From JAPLDP01 sp964628285 (GTDB lineage: Bacteria > Bacteroidota > Bacteroidia > Bacteroidales > JAGONC01), in NCBI GenBank assembly GCA_964628285.1, contig CAZVNP010000038.1:1-31408 (forward strand): DNA of 31,408 bases, given 5' to 3'. The notes under the pieces were generated by a model. That model had not been told where the DNA came from and ran no database searches. It worked only from the letters and a program-made list of their open reading frames with translations. The position numbers and the translations under genes were made by a program. Shown here in pieces: positions 1 through 7,304 of the stretch (position 1 is its first letter; the number at the start of each line of letters is the position of its first letter).

Positions 1-2
1 AT

Positions 3-140
3 TATATACGATGGCAAATAATGGAATCGAATGATTGTGGAGAATCTAAATACGAATGTTATTATGTTTCTATCCCAGGAAAATTTTATCTATTAAATTA
101 TTATAAAAAAATATGTTTACCAAAATCCATTTATAAATAG
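3..140 (+). CDS. C-terminal end of an unknown protein, cut by the window edge
   Basis: One frame is open from the window edge to a TAG at 138-140, giving 45 codons. The peptide is rich in Tyr, Lys and Cys and ends LPKSIYK. The stop codon sits inside the left arm of a strong hairpin at 135-164, as expected for the true end of a transcribed gene. No family is recognisable from this tail. The reading could still be chance, because the stretch is short and AT-rich. Confidence 0.4.
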   Translation, partial: YIRWQIMESNDCGESKYECYYVSIPGKFYLLNYYKKICLPKSIYK

Positions 141-165
141 AACTGATAAAGATCAGTTCTATTTT
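135..165 (+). terminator. Intrinsic terminator, 13-bp stem
   Basis: AAATAGAACTGAT (135-147) pairs perfectly with ATCAGTTCTATTT (152-164) around a 4-base loop, and the 3' arm ends in a short T-run. It overlaps the stop codon of the upstream open frame. Because the arms carry A-runs on one side and T-runs on the other, it could act in both directions. Confidence 0.65.
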
Positions 166-197
166 ATATAATATTCATTTACAGCATAATACAAGCT

Positions 198-605
198 TAA
201 TCGCGCCAAACAAAGCCCATGAGAGAGGGGAATAAGAAAGTTCTTTGAAACCGATCGCAGGATACCTTCAGGTAACTAATCCTGATTGGTAAAGCCTAAC
301 CGGCAGCCAAAACCGAGTGTTGCATAGTAAGCAGAGATGTTTGAACGAAATAATCCGGGCTAACCGGGTACATAATGCCACCAGGTCGGGCGATGAAAAA
401 AGGTAATATTCTGGTGGTAGCGGTAACGAGAGAAACCGAAGTCAGGGAGAGAGGCGGAAGCAGTCTTAGCATCCTCATAGTACCGATGGAACAGTGGGAA
501 ATCAGCTCCATGAAAGCCACCAAATAGGGAAAGGGAGCGGGGAAGTGACGAACCGCTCAATCCGGAAATTGATGTAAACCTATTTAAGACAAAACAAAAC
601 ATCAA
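198..605 (+). mobile_element. 5' remnant of a group II intron (domain I onwards), reverse transcriptase lost
   Basis: About 400 bases without a normal gene look like structured RNA. A GCGCC near position 203 fits the GUGYG-type 5' end of bacterial group II introns. Several runs resemble Bacteroidota group II introns from memory, such as TTCTTTGAAACCGATCGCA (240-258), CCTAACCGGCAGCCAAAACC and CTCATAGTACCGATGGAACA. A frame open at 514-618 and beginning about where an intron-encoded protein should start reads ...SDEPLNPEIDVNLFKTKQN before stopping; this may be the first residues of the lost reverse transcriptase. There is no RT catalytic domain and no domain V/VI, so the copy is dead. Family membership is recognition, not a computed match. 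Confidence 0.55.
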
Positions 606-607
606 AT

Positions 608-910
608 TCAATCATTGATCAGTACGTCGTAATGCAATACCTGCTCAATTTCATGAAGAAATTGCTTGTCCCTGGGATAAAGATGGGCCCGGGACGAATC
701 AGGTCCCGTGAAACGCCTGACGGATTCCGGAGAATCCCAAAATGATATGATCACAAAATGTGATGCTTCCTCTTCATCCCTTCTGAATATCTGCACTCCG
801 CAATTTCCTTTGGTTGCTTTTAAACCGCGGTATCCGGTTTTTTTTATGTACCTGAAAAATTCGTTTCCATTTTCCGGGCTTACTTTTCCATGCCATATTC
901 TTGCAATCAT
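608..910 (-). CDS. ABM-superfamily (antibiotic biosynthesis monooxygenase-like) protein
   Basis: This 100-residue protein starts MIARIWHGKV and has the N-terminal strand and spacing of ABM-fold, dimeric ferredoxin-like proteins. The core HFVIISFWDSPESVRRF (about residues 51-67) is the family's second strand and helix. It is followed by a Y-P-x-D-x-x-F-L motif (about 78-85) and an HYDV end. Members include cofactor-free monooxygenases and haem-degrading enzymes; the substrate cannot be read from sequence, and no haem-ligand assignment is made. The gene diverges from the CGNR gene, with its own promoter at 948-977. Its stop lies a few bases beyond the end of the intron remnant, so the deletion that removed the intron's 3' part stopped just short of this gene. 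Confidence 0.75.
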   Translation of the reverse strand: MIARIWHGKVSPENGNEFFRYIKKTGYRGLKATKGNCGVQIFRRDEEEASHFVIISFWDSPESVRRFTGPDSSRAHLYPRDKQFLHEIEQVLHYDVLIND

Positions 911-947
911 AAATGATAAATTAACGTACAGATGATTTATAATAGTG

Positions 948-977
948 CAAAATTATAATTTTTATTAACACCATCAA
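948..977 (-). promoter_or_regulatory. Bacteroidota-type promoter for the ABM gene
   Basis: On the minus strand, TTG (977-975), 19 bases, then TAATTTTG (955-948), which matches the TAnnTTTG -7 element of the Bacteroidota primary sigma factor. The predicted transcription start is near 940, giving a leader of about 30 bases before the ATG at 910. Confidence 0.55.
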
Positions 978-984
978 TAATTAT

Positions 985-1016
985 TTTGTAAGTGTTAATT
1001 ATTTATTTTATTTTTG
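985..1016 (+). promoter_or_regulatory. Bacteroidota-type promoter for the CGNR gene
   Basis: TTTG (985-988), exactly 20 bases, then TATTTTTG (1009-1016), a full TAnnTTTG match. Transcription should begin within a few bases of the ATG at 1022. That excludes the upstream GTG at 992 as a start, because it lies inside the promoter, and suggests an mRNA with almost no leader. Confidence 0.6.
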
Positions 1017-1021
1017 CAGCC

Positions 1022-1648
1022 ATGAGACCATTTATTCGTACCATAGAGACTTTGGAACTGGACGGAGGAAGTCTGTGTCTGAATTTTGTCAACACGGTTA
1101 GAAGCCGTTTTGAACATCCTTTATATGAATTCATTGTAAGCCCCGACGATTGGCTACGGTGGAGCCGGCGAATAAAACTTCTGAATGATCTTGAAATGGA
1201 ACGGATAGAAAGATATGCCTCAATGAATCCTGTAAAAGCGGCAAGCGAGATGAAAGAAATCATCGGGACAAGGGAAGCACTCTACGGGATATTTCACCGA
1301 TTAGTTAATAAAGAAACACCTGTAAGTCAGCATGTTACTCTTTTCAACAAAGAGCTTTCGCATGCCTTGGGATGCCTGAAAATTGAATTTAACGGCGATC
1401 TGAAAATAAATGAAAAATGGGACGATACATTAGCTGATCTATTATACACATTACATCCGGTATTAAAGTCAGCTTATGATCTGCTCGTCTCAAACCAACT
1501 CAACCGTTTGAAAGAATGCCAACATTGCGGATGGATCTATTTGGATAAAAGCAAAAACAACAGCCGGCGCTGGTGCAATATGAAAACCTGTGGCAACACG
1601 GAGAAAACTAAAAAATATTATGATAGCCATAAAACATCGATCGCCTAA
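1022..1648 (+). CDS. CGNR zinc-finger protein with ABATE domain (putative stress-response regulator)
   Basis: This 208-residue protein has two parts. The N-terminal region contains LDGGSLCLNFVNT (about residues 13-25), typical of the ABATE domain. The C-terminal treble-clef-like finger has Cys166, Cys169, Cys185 and Cys190, with WCNMKTCGNT matching the CGNR signature; the final Arg is replaced by Thr, which is seen in the family. CGNR proteins are regarded as putative transcriptional regulators, with no experimentally settled target known to me. The start at 1022 is chosen because the longer GTG version (992) would overlap the promoter. The divergent ABM gene shares the intergenic region and could be a target, but that is inference. 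Confidence 0.8.
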   Translation: MRPFIRTIETLELDGGSLCLNFVNTVRSRFEHPLYEFIVSPDDWLRWSRRIKLLNDLEMERIERYASMNPVKAASEMKEIIGTREALYGIFHRLVNKETPVSQHVTLFNKELSHALGCLKIEFNGDLKINEKWDDTLADLLYTLHPVLKSAYDLLVSNQLNRLKECQHCGWIYLDKSKNNSRRWCNMKTCGNTEKTKKYYDSHKTSIA

Positions 1649-1690
1649 AGATCTCTATACGGTTCATGAGTTCACTTAAAATGGAAACAC

Positions 1691-2221
1691 ATGAAAAACT
1701 GGTTGTATTTTTTATTTGCATGGATCCTTTATATGATATTTCATGAAAGTATTCATGCTTTGGTGGCATCAATCTATGGGGAATTCAATTCAGTGGTGCT
1801 AAATTGGTACGGTCCACAGATAATATTTATAACTCCCGTGGCTGAAAGGATTTCAGACATAAAATGGGCGGCAATATCCGGTACAAGCGGCTTCTCGACC
1901 TTGCTTGCGGGTTATATTCTATATGGTTTCAGGAAAAGGATTTATCATGTAAAATCCTCACATATTCGTGGTATCCTGTATTATCTGACGATCGTTTTCC
2001 TGCTTTTTGATGCCGTCAATTTTTCTCTCGGCCCTTTCTTTTATGGCGGGGATACCATGGGGATATCGACAGGGCTCGGGATTGCTGTCTGGAAGATTCA
2101 ACTGATCTTTGGAGTCGTTTTAGTCGTTAACCGTGAGTTGATAGTAGCTTTTATGAAAAGTTTCGGTGTAAGTTCCGGAAACATCCTGTTCCGTCCCTGG
2201 ATCAGTAAGATACATCCTTGA
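1691..2221 (+). CDS. Small integral membrane protein with HExxH zinc motif (M50-like fold suspected)
   Basis: This 176-residue, very hydrophobic protein has about four or five membrane segments. The first carries FHESIHALVA, an HExxH motif at His18-Glu19-His22. A later segment contains FDAVNFSLGPFFYGGD (Asp107, Asn110, Asp121), resembling the second zinc-ligand region of site-2-type (M50) membrane metalloproteases. Together these suggest an intramembrane or membrane-facing zinc metalloprotease. The typical PDZ and LDG motifs of RseP/SpoIVFB are not obvious, so it may be a divergent or uncharacterised relative. It lies 42 bases after the CGNR gene on the same strand and may be cotranscribed. 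Confidence 0.6.
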   Translation: MKNWLYFLFAWILYMIFHESIHALVASIYGEFNSVVLNWYGPQIIFITPVAERISDIKWAAISGTSGFSTLLAGYILYGFRKRIYHVKSSHIRGILYYLTIVFLLFDAVNFSLGPFFYGGDTMGISTGLGIAVWKIQLIFGVVLVVNRELIVAFMKSFGVSSGNILFRPWISKIHP

Positions 2222-2311
2222 TTTTATTGCTTTACGGATCATAAATTGTCAACGGTTATCCTTTTATTTGGAAACTCCATTTAAGAATGTAAACAGGAAC
2301 ATAAAATTAAA

Positions 2312-3226
2312 ATGAAACCTGAACGTCTTCTCCATCAGATATATCAATATTTGAATGCCAGGGGTTATTATGCCAGGACAGTTTTAGTAAGCCACGTGGA
2401 TGAATTGAAGAAGGAAATTGCTTTAAAATACGAGATGGGATTCTTGGATGACACGTTCTTTCAGGAACGACTAACCTCATTTCAATGGGATCCTTTTACC
2501 ATTATGAAGGAAGCAGAATCGATCCTTCTCATCGCTGTGCCACAACCTGTCATTGCTTTGATTTTCCATTGGCAGGGTGTCGATCATGTGGTAAATATTC
2601 CACCGACTTATGATGTATCAGTCAATACGGCATTAAAAGATTACCTGGAAGATATTTTACGACCGGAGGGATATCATCTGGCTTCACTGTTATTACCTTT
2701 GAAATTGCTCATTGTGCGTTGTGGATTGGCTGCTTATGGAAGAAATAACATCTGCTATATTAAGGGTAAGGGCAGCTTTTTCCGGCTGATGGCTTTTATT
2801 ACCGATTTACCTTGTATTGAGGGTAACTGGCGTGCTCCTGAAATGATGGAAAGATGTTTGAATTGCAGGGCATGCATCGTCGCTTGCCCAACGGGAGCTA
2901 TAGATGAGAACCGGTTTTTATTGCATGCAGAAAGATGTCTGGCATTTCATAATGAGCATGCGGGTGATTTTCCGAAAGATCTTGACCGTTCGCTGCATCA
3001 CTGTTTATTCGGTTGTCTGTTATGTCAGAAGGTGTGTCCCGAGAACAGGAAGTCGGTGAAATGGGTTGAAGAAAGAGAGCGGTTTTCCGAAAATGAAACC
3101 CTGGCCATTTTACGTGGCGTGCCATTGGAGCAAATTCCCGCTATGACTCAAAAGAAATTGGACCGGCTGGGCCTGACTGATGATTATTCATTACTGGCGC
3201 GAAATCTTGGTTTGTTATTGACATGA
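2312..3226 (+). CDS. Double 4Fe-4S cluster protein, epoxyqueuosine-reductase (QueG)-like
   Basis: This 304-residue protein carries two bacterial-type ferredoxin motifs: Cys182-x2-Cys185-x2-Cys188-x3-Cys192-Pro and Cys235-x2-Cys238-x3-Cys242-Pro, with Cys209 and Cys231 between them. That is the QueG-type double-cluster domain. The preceding segment (about residues 136-167; CGLAAYGRNNICYIKGKGSF, then FITDLP) also aligns with QueG, whose equivalent reads GKN...INPKYGSWFF...IFTDL. The first 130 residues look diverged from the QueG corrinoid-binding region, so tRNA queuosine maturation is not assured. Annotators would probably write '4Fe-4S double cluster binding domain protein'. It stands alone between AT-rich spacers. 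Confidence 0.75.
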   Translation: MKPERLLHQIYQYLNARGYYARTVLVSHVDELKKEIALKYEMGFLDDTFFQERLTSFQWDPFTIMKEAESILLIAVPQPVIALIFHWQGVDHVVNIPPTYDVSVNTALKDYLEDILRPEGYHLASLLLPLKLLIVRCGLAAYGRNNICYIKGKGSFFRLMAFITDLPCIEGNWRAPEMMERCLNCRACIVACPTGAIDENRFLLHAERCLAFHNEHAGDFPKDLDRSLHHCLFGCLLCQKVCPENRKSVKWVEERERFSENETLAILRGVPLEQIPAMTQKKLDRLGLTDDYSLLARNLGLLLT

Positions 3227-3392
3227 TCATCGATTTTTGTGATTGTCATTGAAAATTCGCTATTGACGTGCTTTATTGATTATCCGATAATGTTGCGCCA
3301 AGATAAACCTGTGAAAGGGAGATAAGAAAAGGTAATATCGTGATGGTATCGGCGCCGGTTGAAAAAGGCATCACATACAATCGGTAAAAGAC
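3227..3392. other. Intergenic stretch holding a second, shorter group II intron-like remnant
   Basis: Positions 3292-3360 resemble the remnant at 198-605 in two blocks. 3295-3332 (GCGCCAAGATAAACC..., GATAAGAAAAGG) parallels 203-240 (GCGCCAAACAAAGCC..., GAATAAGAAAG). 3328-3353 (AAAAGGTAATATCGTGATGG, then TATCGG) parallels an internal part of the first remnant (AAAAGGTAATATTCTGGTGG, then TAGCGG, about 408-433). The two blocks are about 170 bases apart in the first copy but fused here, so this is an internally deleted derivative. I see no coding region in it. Confidence 0.4.
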
Positions 3393-3614
3393 TTAATACA
3401 TGTCAGAAACCTTTACAATTAATCCGGTTGGCCGTTGATATACCCATTTGTCCCATAGTATTACATTTCTTTTTGCCTGGACAACCACATAAGTTCCCAA
3501 TCTCAATTTTGCTATTTCAACAGCTTCTTCATCGAAATCAAATCCAATTGTAAATTGCTGAACTATTTTATTTTGATTACGACTTAACAGAAGTCCCAAA
3601 ACTTCCCGTGCCAT
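3393..3614 (-). CDS. Small hypothetical ORF, possibly a gene remnant
   Basis: This 73-residue frame starts MAREVLGLLL and contains a charged, protein-like middle (FDFDEEAVEIAKLRLGTYV). I recognise no family. A second short frame on the same strand (3649-3756, 35 residues starting MRPLFNLTRV) lies just upstream. The pair could be pieces of a decayed gene. No good promoter or ribosome site was identified. The rest of the spacer from 3757 to 3931 holds only a short repeat at 3900-3929 (CCTCCCTTTCAGGGGAGG and flanks), of a kind often scattered in Bacteroidota genomes. Confidence 0.25.
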   Translation of the reverse strand: MAREVLGLLLSRNQNKIVQQFTIGFDFDEEAVEIAKLRLGTYVVVQAKRNVILWDKWVYQRPTGLIVKVSDMY

Positions 3615-3931
3615 CTTTGTAAATGGGGCTAAAGTGGCAAAGATGCATTTACAAGGTCAAGACTATTTTAATTGTATCGCTTTCTAAAACTTTTAATGCT
3701 TCTTCATCACCGTCATTACTAACATTTACTCTCGTCAAGTTAAACAATGGTCTCATGTAACCTCAGAGATCTGCACGATGGAGGGATTGACAGGTTACTG
3801 GGGTGACATAGAAGTTGAACGATGGCCGGTAGCCGAACGCCGAAGTTATCAAATCGTATATCGAATGTCTGCTATTATATCTCGTTTAATTATCCTATTC
3901 CTCCCTTTCAGGGGAGGTTAGGAGGGGTGGT

Positions 3932-5605
3932 TTATCTCACCACCATCACCCTTGCTTCATTACGTCCCTGTCCTGTCACCCTCACCATATAAAACCCCGG
4001 TTTGAGGCTGCTGATGTCAAGCATGAAATGCTCTCCGGTGCATGGCTGCTCCAGAACTTTATGACCCACATAGTCCAGCACGGTGATCCTGTCGCCACCG
4101 TTCTGGTCAATAGTCACCACATTGGTGGCGGGATTGGGGTAAATGCTGAAACCGACGGCCTGAGTCTCAGGGATGCCGATGGTGCTGATGCCAATGGTGC
4201 CGTCGTTATTCAGGTTCTGGGCATAGATGTCGCCGTTGTCATTCCGTGTATCGGCCCAGGCAACGACCCACTGATGATCGTAAAAGGAAGACATGACGGG
4301 GTGTATGACCTGCTTGGGCACATCCGACATCATCACCTGCGCCGGCGTCCAGGTGAAGTCACCGTTCTTATCGATGCCGGTCGCCAGGATCCTGTCATCT
4401 ACGGCGTTCAATCCGTAGTTGTCATACACAACGACCACGGTGTCGTTGGCCAGGTCGGCGCCGATGAGGTCGGCAAAGGTGGTTCCTATCGAAAGGATCA
4501 TCTTGCCGTTGTCGGTCCATAAGCGTTCGCCGGCGCCGTCCAGCTTCTGTGCATATAATCCCGCGTAATTCTGGTTATAATCGGTCTCTTCCCACACAGC
4601 ATAAAGATGACCCGTGGCGTCCATTCCTGCCACGGCGGGGCAGAATTTCTGGTCGCCGGCTTTCAGGCTCAGCTCCACGCCGTTGGGTTCATAGACCGCA
4701 ACGCCGTCATGGCCGATATACTGGACAAAAGAGCTGTAGACCATGTTGTTGTCACGGTCGTCGTACCATCCCGCGATGACGCCTCCATAGCCGTCGGGTA
4801 TCACCCGCATAATGGCCCATGACGACACGCCTCCCAGGTTGCTCAGGACAGCATCATTGCCCCATGCCGGCGTGCCATCGATATGATAACGCTGGGCATA
4901 AAGGTATCGGTTGGGGTACAGACCGCTGCCGTAATTACGTGAGAACACCACGATAAAGTCCCCGTCGGTGGAAGGCACCAGGTAGGGGTTGGCATAGGAA
5001 TAGGCCTCTTCAGGGGTGAGGACGAGCTCGCCGCCGGGAATGAGCCTGTTGCCGTCCTCGTCGAAGGTCACCAGCACCATCGGGTTCTGTCCCGCATCGT
5101 TGGTGCGTATGAAGGCTACGACGGCATTGTTTTCTGAAGTAACACATAACACAGGACTGTATTCATAACGGGGGTCATCCGACACATTGATCCCGTTATT
5201 CCCCCACAGAAAAGCCCCTGAAGGAGAGATTTTATAAATAAACGGATCATCGTTGCCGTTGCGGATATCGGAGAAGACTGTCAGGCAGTTGCCATCCTGA
5301 TCTATTTTGGTGTCATAGTCCGAGATCCAGGTATCCTGCGGGTTATGGCTTACCGTCAGATTACCGGGCCAGAGCGGAAATCCGTTTTTATCGAGATAAG
5401 CCGCCGAGACATCGTTATTGCCCGAGGCCGTGTTGAAGAAGGTAATGAAGAGATTGCCCTGCGTATCAACGGCGATCTTGGGCAGGGTTTGCTCACCGTT
5501 ACCCGTGGCTATAGGAGTGTTGGCGAGATAATCGTCGCTCCACTGGCTCCATCCCGCTAAGGGAATGAGCAAGGCCAGCATTGAAATAAAAAGAATAGTT
5601 TTCAT
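3932..5605 (-). CDS. Secreted repeat protein with T9SS type A sorting domain
   Basis: This 557-residue protein has a Sec signal peptide (MKTILFISMLALLIPLAGWSQ, cleavage likely after Gln or Ser near residue 20). A body of loosely repeated beta-strand units follows, with motifs such as PKIAVDTQGNLFITF, YAVWEET...LYAQKLDG and WVVAWADTR...IYAQNL. The spacing suggests a beta-propeller or similar all-beta fold. The last ~80 residues form a type IX secretion sorting domain: FSIYPNPATN, then strands ending GFYMVRVTGQG...RVMVVR. The protein should cross the outer membrane through T9SS and be anchored on or released from the cell surface. No catalytic domain is visible. The gene is monocistronic, 109 bases downstream of the sulfotransferase stop. 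Confidence 0.85.
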   Translation of the reverse strand: MKTILFISMLALLIPLAGWSQWSDDYLANTPIATGNGEQTLPKIAVDTQGNLFITFFNTASGNNDVSAAYLDKNGFPLWPGNLTVSHNPQDTWISDYDTKIDQDGNCLTVFSDIRNGNDDPFIYKISPSGAFLWGNNGINVSDDPRYEYSPVLCVTSENNAVVAFIRTNDAGQNPMVLVTFDEDGNRLIPGGELVLTPEEAYSYANPYLVPSTDGDFIVVFSRNYGSGLYPNRYLYAQRYHIDGTPAWGNDAVLSNLGGVSSWAIMRVIPDGYGGVIAGWYDDRDNNMVYSSFVQYIGHDGVAVYEPNGVELSLKAGDQKFCPAVAGMDATGHLYAVWEETDYNQNYAGLYAQKLDGAGERLWTDNGKMILSIGTTFADLIGADLANDTVVVVYDNYGLNAVDDRILATGIDKNGDFTWTPAQVMMSDVPKQVIHPVMSSFYDHQWVVAWADTRNDNGDIYAQNLNNDGTIGISTIGIPETQAVGFSIYPNPATNVVTIDQNGGDRITVLDYVGHKVLEQPCTGEHFMLDISSLKPGFYMVRVTGQGRNEARVMVVR

Positions 5606-5676
5606 GGTAAAAAGAATGATATGGTTAAAAATTTTGGTCTGTCACAATAATAACGTCAGCTTATTTTTTGTATTAC

Positions 5677-5694
5677 CCCGGCCTTCAGGCCGGG
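5677..5694. repeat. Perfect GC hairpin between sulfotransferase and T9SS genes
   Basis: CCCGGCC (5677-5683) and GGCCGGG (5688-5694) pair around a TTCA loop, just downstream of the sulfotransferase stop on the minus strand. No T-run follows on that strand, so it may be an mRNA 3' stabiliser or a dispersed short repeat rather than a classical terminator. Confidence 0.45.
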
Positions 5695-5714
5695 AGTTGG
5701 CTTACATAATAAAT

Positions 5715-6845
5715 TCAATCGGTGATGGTCAGCTCGTCAGGTACCTTGTAATGCCACCGCTCCATCGCAAATCCGCAAGTCTCAAGCACCTTTTGAAGCT
5801 CCTCTTTTCTGATGAAATGTTTATTCCGCTGGTATTCCTTGGTTTCAATCAGATAGGAACGCATTTCTTCCATTGCTTGCTCTTTACCCGGGATATTGAA
5901 AGAATCGTAGATTTTCCCCACTTCCCTGAGAGGGTCGGCCTCAAGGTCTTCAAATCGGATTTCAATAAAATGACCTTTCGGGATCAAAGGTTTGTCATGG
6001 ATGAATTGGGCCATGATCTCTTTGTAGATATAAATTATATTTTCTTTCATCTCTTCCACCGTCAGCTCATTAAGCTGCAAAAAAGGCAATAATTTGCTCA
6101 GAAAATGCTTCGTAGAGATATAGACCTCCACAGGGTTGCGGTGTATGTGAATGAACTTCGCATGGGGGAATATCTTTAGAAGATGTGGTATCCGGCCTGT
6201 GTTAGTCGGGTTTTTTGAGACATATTTTGTCCGGCCTGTATTTTTCAATGCTTTTTTGATCAACATCAGGTATTCCGATGACCAGGCCTTCATCATTTTA
6301 TCGGATGTACCGTTAAGCCTCACATAGCGATCATAATATTCCATGATCTTCCTGGGAAACATCCAATAATAATAAAAACAAAAGGGGATGTGCATTCCGG
6401 GGATGAATTCCTCTTCCTGCGGGAACTCAGGATCCAGCTTTACATTGTCACCTTTACGGGTGGAAGGGATCAGCAAAGACATAAAATTTTTAAAAATGAG
6501 CTTGCCGAGCCAGGTGAACATCGTATCGGGAAATACACCCTGATAGGTGGTGACATATCCCATCTGTTTGTCCTGTGAAAGGAGATTATGAAGGTGGGTC
6601 GTGCCGCTGCGCCAATGTCCGATGATGAAGATGGGATCGTCGGGAACACGGACACGGGCGATGCGGGGGTTGATAAAAAGTCTCTCATACAAACGGAAAG
6701 GTGCGTTGATGATATTGATTAAGAGGGTGAGAAAAGCCCGGAAATAGTATTTTGGCTTGACCCTGTTCCGGGCCAATAACTTGAGGATCAAACTTAACCT
6801 GAATCCTACCGCAGGGGGGAGTAATACATTAAAGCTTTCTCGCAC
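5715..6845 (-). CDS. Sulfotransferase family protein
   Basis: This 376-residue protein has the PAPS-dependent sulfotransferase signatures. The 5'-phosphosulfate loop is FIIGHWRSGTTHLHNLL (about residues 73-89, with Arg79-Ser80-Gly81-Thr82-Thr83). The 3'-phosphate region is IHIHRNPVEVYISTKHFL, in the second half. A late IRFEDLEADP segment is also conserved in this family. It would transfer sulfate from PAPS to a hydroxyl or amino group of an unknown acceptor such as a lipid or glycan. The N-terminal 65 residues are basic and hydrophobic, suggesting membrane association. No sulfate-activation genes are in the window, so the acceptor remains open. Confidence 0.85.
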   Translation of the reverse strand: MRESFNVLLPPAVGFRLSLILKLLARNRVKPKYYFRAFLTLLINIINAPFRLYERLFINPRIARVRVPDDPIFIIGHWRSGTTHLHNLLSQDKQMGYVTTYQGVFPDTMFTWLGKLIFKNFMSLLIPSTRKGDNVKLDPEFPQEEEFIPGMHIPFCFYYYWMFPRKIMEYYDRYVRLNGTSDKMMKAWSSEYLMLIKKALKNTGRTKYVSKNPTNTGRIPHLLKIFPHAKFIHIHRNPVEVYISTKHFLSKLLPFLQLNELTVEEMKENIIYIYKEIMAQFIHDKPLIPKGHFIEIRFEDLEADPLREVGKIYDSFNIPGKEQAMEEMRSYLIETKEYQRNKHFIRKEELQKVLETCGFAMERWHYKVPDELTITD

Positions 6846-6934
6846 GGCCGTGTCTCTTTAAAGGTGCTAAAGGTAAGAAAATAGTGTATCAAAATGAGTA
6901 GATTTGTAAATGATTTTTGTCTAAAATCCTACCT

Positions 6935-7180
6935 ATGTTTTTTGAGGGCTACGACCCGCCCGATTATTACCTTCTGGACGAATTTCTGACCGGGGAGCAC
7001 AAGATCATCAGGGGGGCCATCCGTAACTGGGTGAACCGTTCCGTCAAGTCGGTCATCGAAGCTGCGGCACATGAGCATACTTTTCCGGTGTATCTGGTGA
7101 AGGAGCCGGCCGGGTTGGGCACCCTGGGTCCTTTCACACCCCAGGCTGAGACAACCTCATCCCCCGGCCCCTTCTTCTGA
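6935..7180 (+). pseudogene. Truncated acyl-CoA dehydrogenase (glutaryl-CoA dehydrogenase-like N-terminus)
   Basis: From the ATG at 6935 the frame reads MFFEGYDPPDYYLLDEFLT, continues through GEHKIIRGAIRNWVNRSV and reaches GLGTLGPFTPQ. This is the helical N-terminal domain of acyl-CoA dehydrogenases, closest in memory to the glutaryl-CoA dehydrogenase type (D-Y-x-x-x-D-x-L-L-T-x-E-H). Homology stops at about residue 58, exactly where the family continues with E-x-Y-G-G. After that come low-complexity codons and a palindromic element. The other ~320 residues, including the FAD/acyl-CoA core and catalytic Glu, are absent. This is a decayed gene, cut by a deletion or by insertion of the neighbouring repeat. 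Confidence 0.6.
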
Positions 7181-7188
7181 TCAAGCAC

Positions 7189-7274
7189 CTCATTCCCCCA
7201 ACCCCTTCTCCTCAAGGAGAAGGGGAGACTAACTTAAAGCCCCTCTCCTTTTAAGGAGAGGGGTTGGGGTGAGG
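7189..7274. repeat. Palindromic MITE-like element with two nested hairpins
   Basis: Two perfect 11-bp hairpins with 2-base loops lie in tandem: CCCCTTCTCCT/AGGAGAAGGGG (7202-7225) and CCCCTCTCCTT/AAGGAGAGGGG (7240-7263). Outer arms CCTCATTCCCCCAACCCC (7188-7205) and GGGGTTGGGGTGAGG (7260-7274) are inverted copies of each other apart from a small insertion. The whole is an imperfect palindrome of about 86 bases, with a further partial copy at 7281-7303. It lies between the dehydrogenase fragment and the stop of the exonuclease gene. It may be a non-autonomous mobile repeat and may also end transcription. Confidence 0.6.
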
Positions 7275-7304
7275 TCATTACCGGAGAGGGGTAGAGGTGA
7301 GGTT

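Noticed and set aside
3393..3756. Toxin-antitoxin pair made of the two short frames
   Set aside because: Neither frame matches a toxin or antitoxin family I know, and no shared promoter or operator was found.
4028..4522. Plus-strand frame over the T9SS protein gene
   Set aside because: Composition (Val/Gly/His/Asp-rich, no motif) is typical of an antisense shadow of a GC-rich gene.
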